NCBI RefSeq assembly: GCF_036227605.1 | Contig: NZ_CP109487.1 | Span: forward strand, 1,302,001 to 1,366,000 | DNA: 64,000 nucleotides | Direction of reading: 5' to 3' | Origin: Streptomyces sp. NBC_01439 | GTDB taxonomy: Bacteria; Actinomycetota; Actinomycetes; Streptomycetales; Streptomycetaceae | Part shown: positions 61,991-64,000 of the stretch, piece by piece | How the letters are laid out: every line of letters starts with the position of its first letter | Numbering within the stretch: the stretch's first letter is position 1 | Made by a program: the position numbers and the translations under genes | Notes under the pieces: generated by a model | What the model was told of the DNA's origin: nothing | The model's database searches: none | Seen by the model: only the letters and a program-made list of their open reading frames with translations

Positions 61991-62545
61991 GTGGCGAGGT
62001 CCAAAGTGTCCGAGGCTCAAGTCCCTTACGTCACAAGCGTGCTGGAGCTGATGGCACTGTTGCGCGCCGACCCCGACGACCAGGGCCTGCGGACCGCGGC
62101 CCTGCTGCGCCGCTCGCGCCCCTTCGACAAAGAACTGCAGATCGCGGGCCTGGTGCACCGCCTCGGGCATTTGCTCCGTCTGAGTGACGGGACGGTTACC
62201 GTCGGGGTGGCGGCGGAGTCGATCCGCCCCCTGCTGGGCGAGCGGGTGGCCCGGCTGGTACGGCTGCAGTCGCCGGACCGGGCCGCCGTCACGGACGACG
62301 GACACCGCGACGGCGACGGTGACGGTGACGACACCGAGGCGGTCGCCACCCTGCGCCAGGCCCGGGACTCCGCCGGCGCGGCCGGCCTGGACGCGGGGGT
62401 GCTGGAGGACTGGCAGCCGCTGCTGGAACTGGTCGCGGCCGGGTCCTGCCGGACCGCGGCCTCCGGGAACGCGCTCGACCCCCTCGGTCCGCCGAAGGGG
62501 CCGAGGGGGTCGAGCGGGAGGAGCGGGCCGAACGGGGCCCGGTAG
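61991..62545 (+). CDS. degenerate HD-domain protein
   Basis: 184 aa from GTG 61991 (GGAGGGGG upstream). The sequence aligns by eye with PhnZ/TmpB-type HD hydrolases: VLELMALLRADPDDQGLRTA, ELQIAGLVHRLGHLLRLSDG, LLGERVARLVRLQ, LRQARDSAGAAGLDAGVLED and W-Q-P-L-L-E-L-V. The key HD pair is VHRLGH instead of LHDIGH, so the metal-ligand Asp is lost; catalysis is unlikely. An internal Asp/Gly/Asp repeat (DGHRDGDGDGDD) and a Gly/Pro/Ser tail are added. Convergent with the SDR gene. Confidence 0.65.
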   Translation: MARSKVSEAQVPYVTSVLELMALLRADPDDQGLRTAALLRRSRPFDKELQIAGLVHRLGHLLRLSDGTVTVGVAAESIRPLLGERVARLVRLQSPDRAAVTDDGHRDGDGDGDDTEAVATLRQARDSAGAAGLDAGVLEDWQPLLELVAAGSCRTAASGNALDPLGPPKGPRGSSGRSGPNGAR

Positions 62546-62572
62546 GACGGGGTCCAGAGCCGGGCTCCGGGG

Positions 62573-64000
62573 TTACCAGTTCGCCGGGGCGTAGTCCTTG
62601 AGGAAGACGCCGAACAAGTCCTCGCCGGCCTCGCCGCGGACGATCGGGTCGTAGACCCGGGCCGCGCCGTCGACCAGGTCGAGCGGAGCGTGGAAGCCCT
62701 CCTCGGCGAGCCGCAGCTTGTCGAAGTGCGGGCGCTCGTCGGTGATCCATCCGGTGTCGACCGAGGTCATCAGGATGCGGTCGGTCTGGAACATCTCCTG
62801 GCCGCTGGTCCGCGTCACCATGTTCATCGCGGCCTTGGCGGCATTGGTGTTCGGGTGCCCCGCACCCTTGTAGCCGCGACTGAAGACACCCTCCATCGCC
62901 GAGACGTTGACGATGTACGCCCGCCCCTTGGCCGCCTTCCGGGCAGCCTCCGCCATGGCCGGGCGCAGTGCGCTGATCAGGATGAACGGCGACGTGTAGT
63001 TGCACAGCTGGGTCTCGAGCAGCTCCACCGGGGAGATCTGGTCGATGGTCTGCACCCAGGTGTTGCTCTCGACGACGTCGGGCAGCAGACCGCCCGCGTC
63101 GATGGCGGTGCCGGCGAGGTGCCGCTCCAGGCTGGCGTTGCCCGCGACCAGGGCGAGGTCGGCGACCTTCTGCGCCTCCAGCCCGCTCACTCCGACGGGC
63201 AGCGCCGCCAGGCCGTCGACCGCACCGGAGTTGAAGGCGCCGATGACGTGGTGCGCGGGGAGCTCGCCGGCGGGTAGCGGGGCGGCCTCCCCCTCGACCA
63301 GCGCCGCGTAGGCGCTGGGCAGGCGGCGCACGGTCTGCGTCGCGTTGTTGATCAGGATGTCCAGCGGACCGGCCGCGGTCACCTGGTCGGCGAGGGCCAC
63401 GGACTGGGCGGGGTCGCGCAGGTCGATGCCGACGACCTCCAGGCGGTGCATCCAGTCCGCGGAGTCCTCCATCGCCTTGAAGCGGCGGATGGCGTCCTTG
63501 GGGAAGCGCGTGGTGATCGTGGTGTGGGCGCCGTCGCGCAGCAGCCGCAGCGCGATGTACATGCCGATCTTGGCCCGGCCGCCGGTGAGCAGCGCGCGCT
63601 TGCCGGTCAGGTCGGCGCGGGCCTCCCGCCTGGCCCGGTTCTCGGCGGCGCACTCCGGGCAGAGCTGGTGGTAGAAGTAGTCGACCTCGACGTACCGCGT
63701 CTTGCAGACGTAGCAGGAGCGCGGGCGCTGGAGTATCCCGGCGATCCGGCCGGCCTCCGTGACCGAGGAGGGCAAGATGCCCTCGGTCTCGTCGTCGATG
63801 CGCTCGGCGGAGCCCGTGGCGGTGGCCTCGGTGACGGCCTTGTCGTTGGCGGTCTTGGCGGCCCGGCGCTCCTGGCGGCGGCGCTGCTTGACCGTCCGGT
63901 AGAGGCCGGCGGTGGCGCGGCGTACGGTGATGGCGTCGGGATGGTCGACGTCGATCTTGTCGAGCTCGTCGAGCACGCTGAGGCAGAGGGCCAGCCGATC
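62573..64000 (-). CDS. atypical short-chain dehydrogenase/reductase, 5' end outside window
   Basis: At least 475 codons visible; the frame stays open to 64000, so the start lies beyond the window. N-terminal helical, Arg/Ala-rich region, then a zinc-ribbon-like CYVCKTRYVEVDYFYHQLCPEC (two CxxC, split: CYVCKTRYVEV, HQLCPEC), then an SDR core: LLTGGRAKIGMYIALRLL, INNATQT, VNVSAMEG. Where YxxxK is expected the sequence is NTNAAKAAMN, i.e. Thr in place of Tyr. It may bind NAD(P) without normal catalysis. Protein is much longer than classical 250-aa SDRs. Confidence 0.85.
   Translation of the reverse strand, partial: DRLALCLSVLDELDKIDVDHPDAITVRRATAGLYRTVKQRRRQERRAAKTANDKAVTEATATGSAERIDDETEGILPSSVTEAGRIAGILQRPRSCYVCKTRYVEVDYFYHQLCPECAAENRARREARADLTGKRALLTGGRAKIGMYIALRLLRDGAHTTITTRFPKDAIRRFKAMEDSADWMHRLEVVGIDLRDPAQSVALADQVTAAGPLDILINNATQTVRRLPSAYAALVEGEAAPLPAGELPAHHVIGAFNSGAVDGLAALPVGVSGLEAQKVADLALVAGNASLERHLAGTAIDAGGLLPDVVESNTWVQTIDQISPVELLETQLCNYTSPFILISALRPAMAEAARKAAKGRAYIVNVSAMEGVFSRGYKGAGHPNTNAAKAAMNMVTRTSGQEMFQTDRILMTSVDTGWITDERPHFDKLRLAEEGFHAPLDLVDGAARVYDPIVRGEAGEDLFGVFLKDYAPANW

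Overview
The window is about 73% GC with strong G/C bias at third codon positions, frequent GTG starts, purine-rich Shine-Dalgarno sites and dense long genes on both strands. Together with an ergothioneine operon, class F sortase, GGDEF-EAL protein, LysX and SpoIIE-type phosphatase, this points to a Streptomyces chromosome (inference). From memory, the run egtABCD - olsBA - sdhCAB - rmdA resembles a segment of the left arm of S. coelicolor. I saw no rRNA, tRNA, CRISPR array, complete mobile element or large biosynthetic cluster.

Layout. 1-5.2 kb: catabolic genes (aldehyde dehydrogenase cut by the edge, thiolase), a LacI-family repressor and an amidase preceded by a long dyad. 5.3-9.1 kb: an O-methyltransferase, then a PemK/MazF-like protein, an Imm49-family immunity protein and a TIGR02452 macrodomain protein, none with a visible partner. 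9.2-13.6 kb: the tightly overlapping egtABCD operon for ergothioneine. 13.5-15.3 kb: olsB-olsA for ornithine lipid, convergent with and overlapping egtD. 15.5-18.7 kb: a solo sugar-binding lipoprotein with a DasR-like site, a dodecin, a HAD phosphatase and a luciferase-like monooxygenase. 18.7-24.3 kb: three same-strand DNA-lesion genes (short UvrA-like ATPase, FeS cryptochrome/photolyase, SPL-family radical SAM protein). 24.3-26.6 kb: a Cys-rich unknown, an AraC/GyrI regulator and a Tat-exported histidine phosphatase with a collagen-like linker. 26.8-31.2 kb: sdhCAB and a divergent LysR regulator.

31.2-33.1 kb: a TetR repressor divergent from a FAD monooxygenase. 33.2-36.3 kb: a SAM methyltransferase translationally coupled to an RmdA-like c-di-GMP enzyme. 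36.6-40.6 kb: cell-surface genes (proline-rich secreted protein, DUF4239 membrane protein, two small secreted proteins, class F sortase). 40.6-47.0 kb: polysaccharide deacetylase, LysX, a broken universal stress protein gene and a CapA lipoprotein. 47.3-50.5 kb: an ECF sigma factor and a gene-poor accessory patch with DUF4913 and a lone HflX N-terminal domain. 50.5-57.3 kb: one minus-strand block (membrane protein, Fpg/Nei glycosylase, repeat protein, methyltransferase, SpoIIE phosphatase, DUF6777 lipoprotein). 57.4-60.3 kb: a YndJ-DUF1990-lipase maturation factor operon behind a promoter flanked by two perfect palindromes. 60.3-64.0 kb: an epimerase-like reductase, a 57-residue small protein, a degenerate HD-domain protein and an atypical SDR protein running off the edge.

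Possible joint functions: egtABCD makes a redox thiol; olsBA, LysX, the deacetylase and the sortase genes act on the envelope; the UvrA/photolyase/SPL trio is a candidate UV-lesion repair module. The most original signals are that trio, the twin-palindrome promoter, the orphan immunity/toxin-related group, the palindromic element breaking the stress-protein gene and the catalytically altered HD and SDR proteins.
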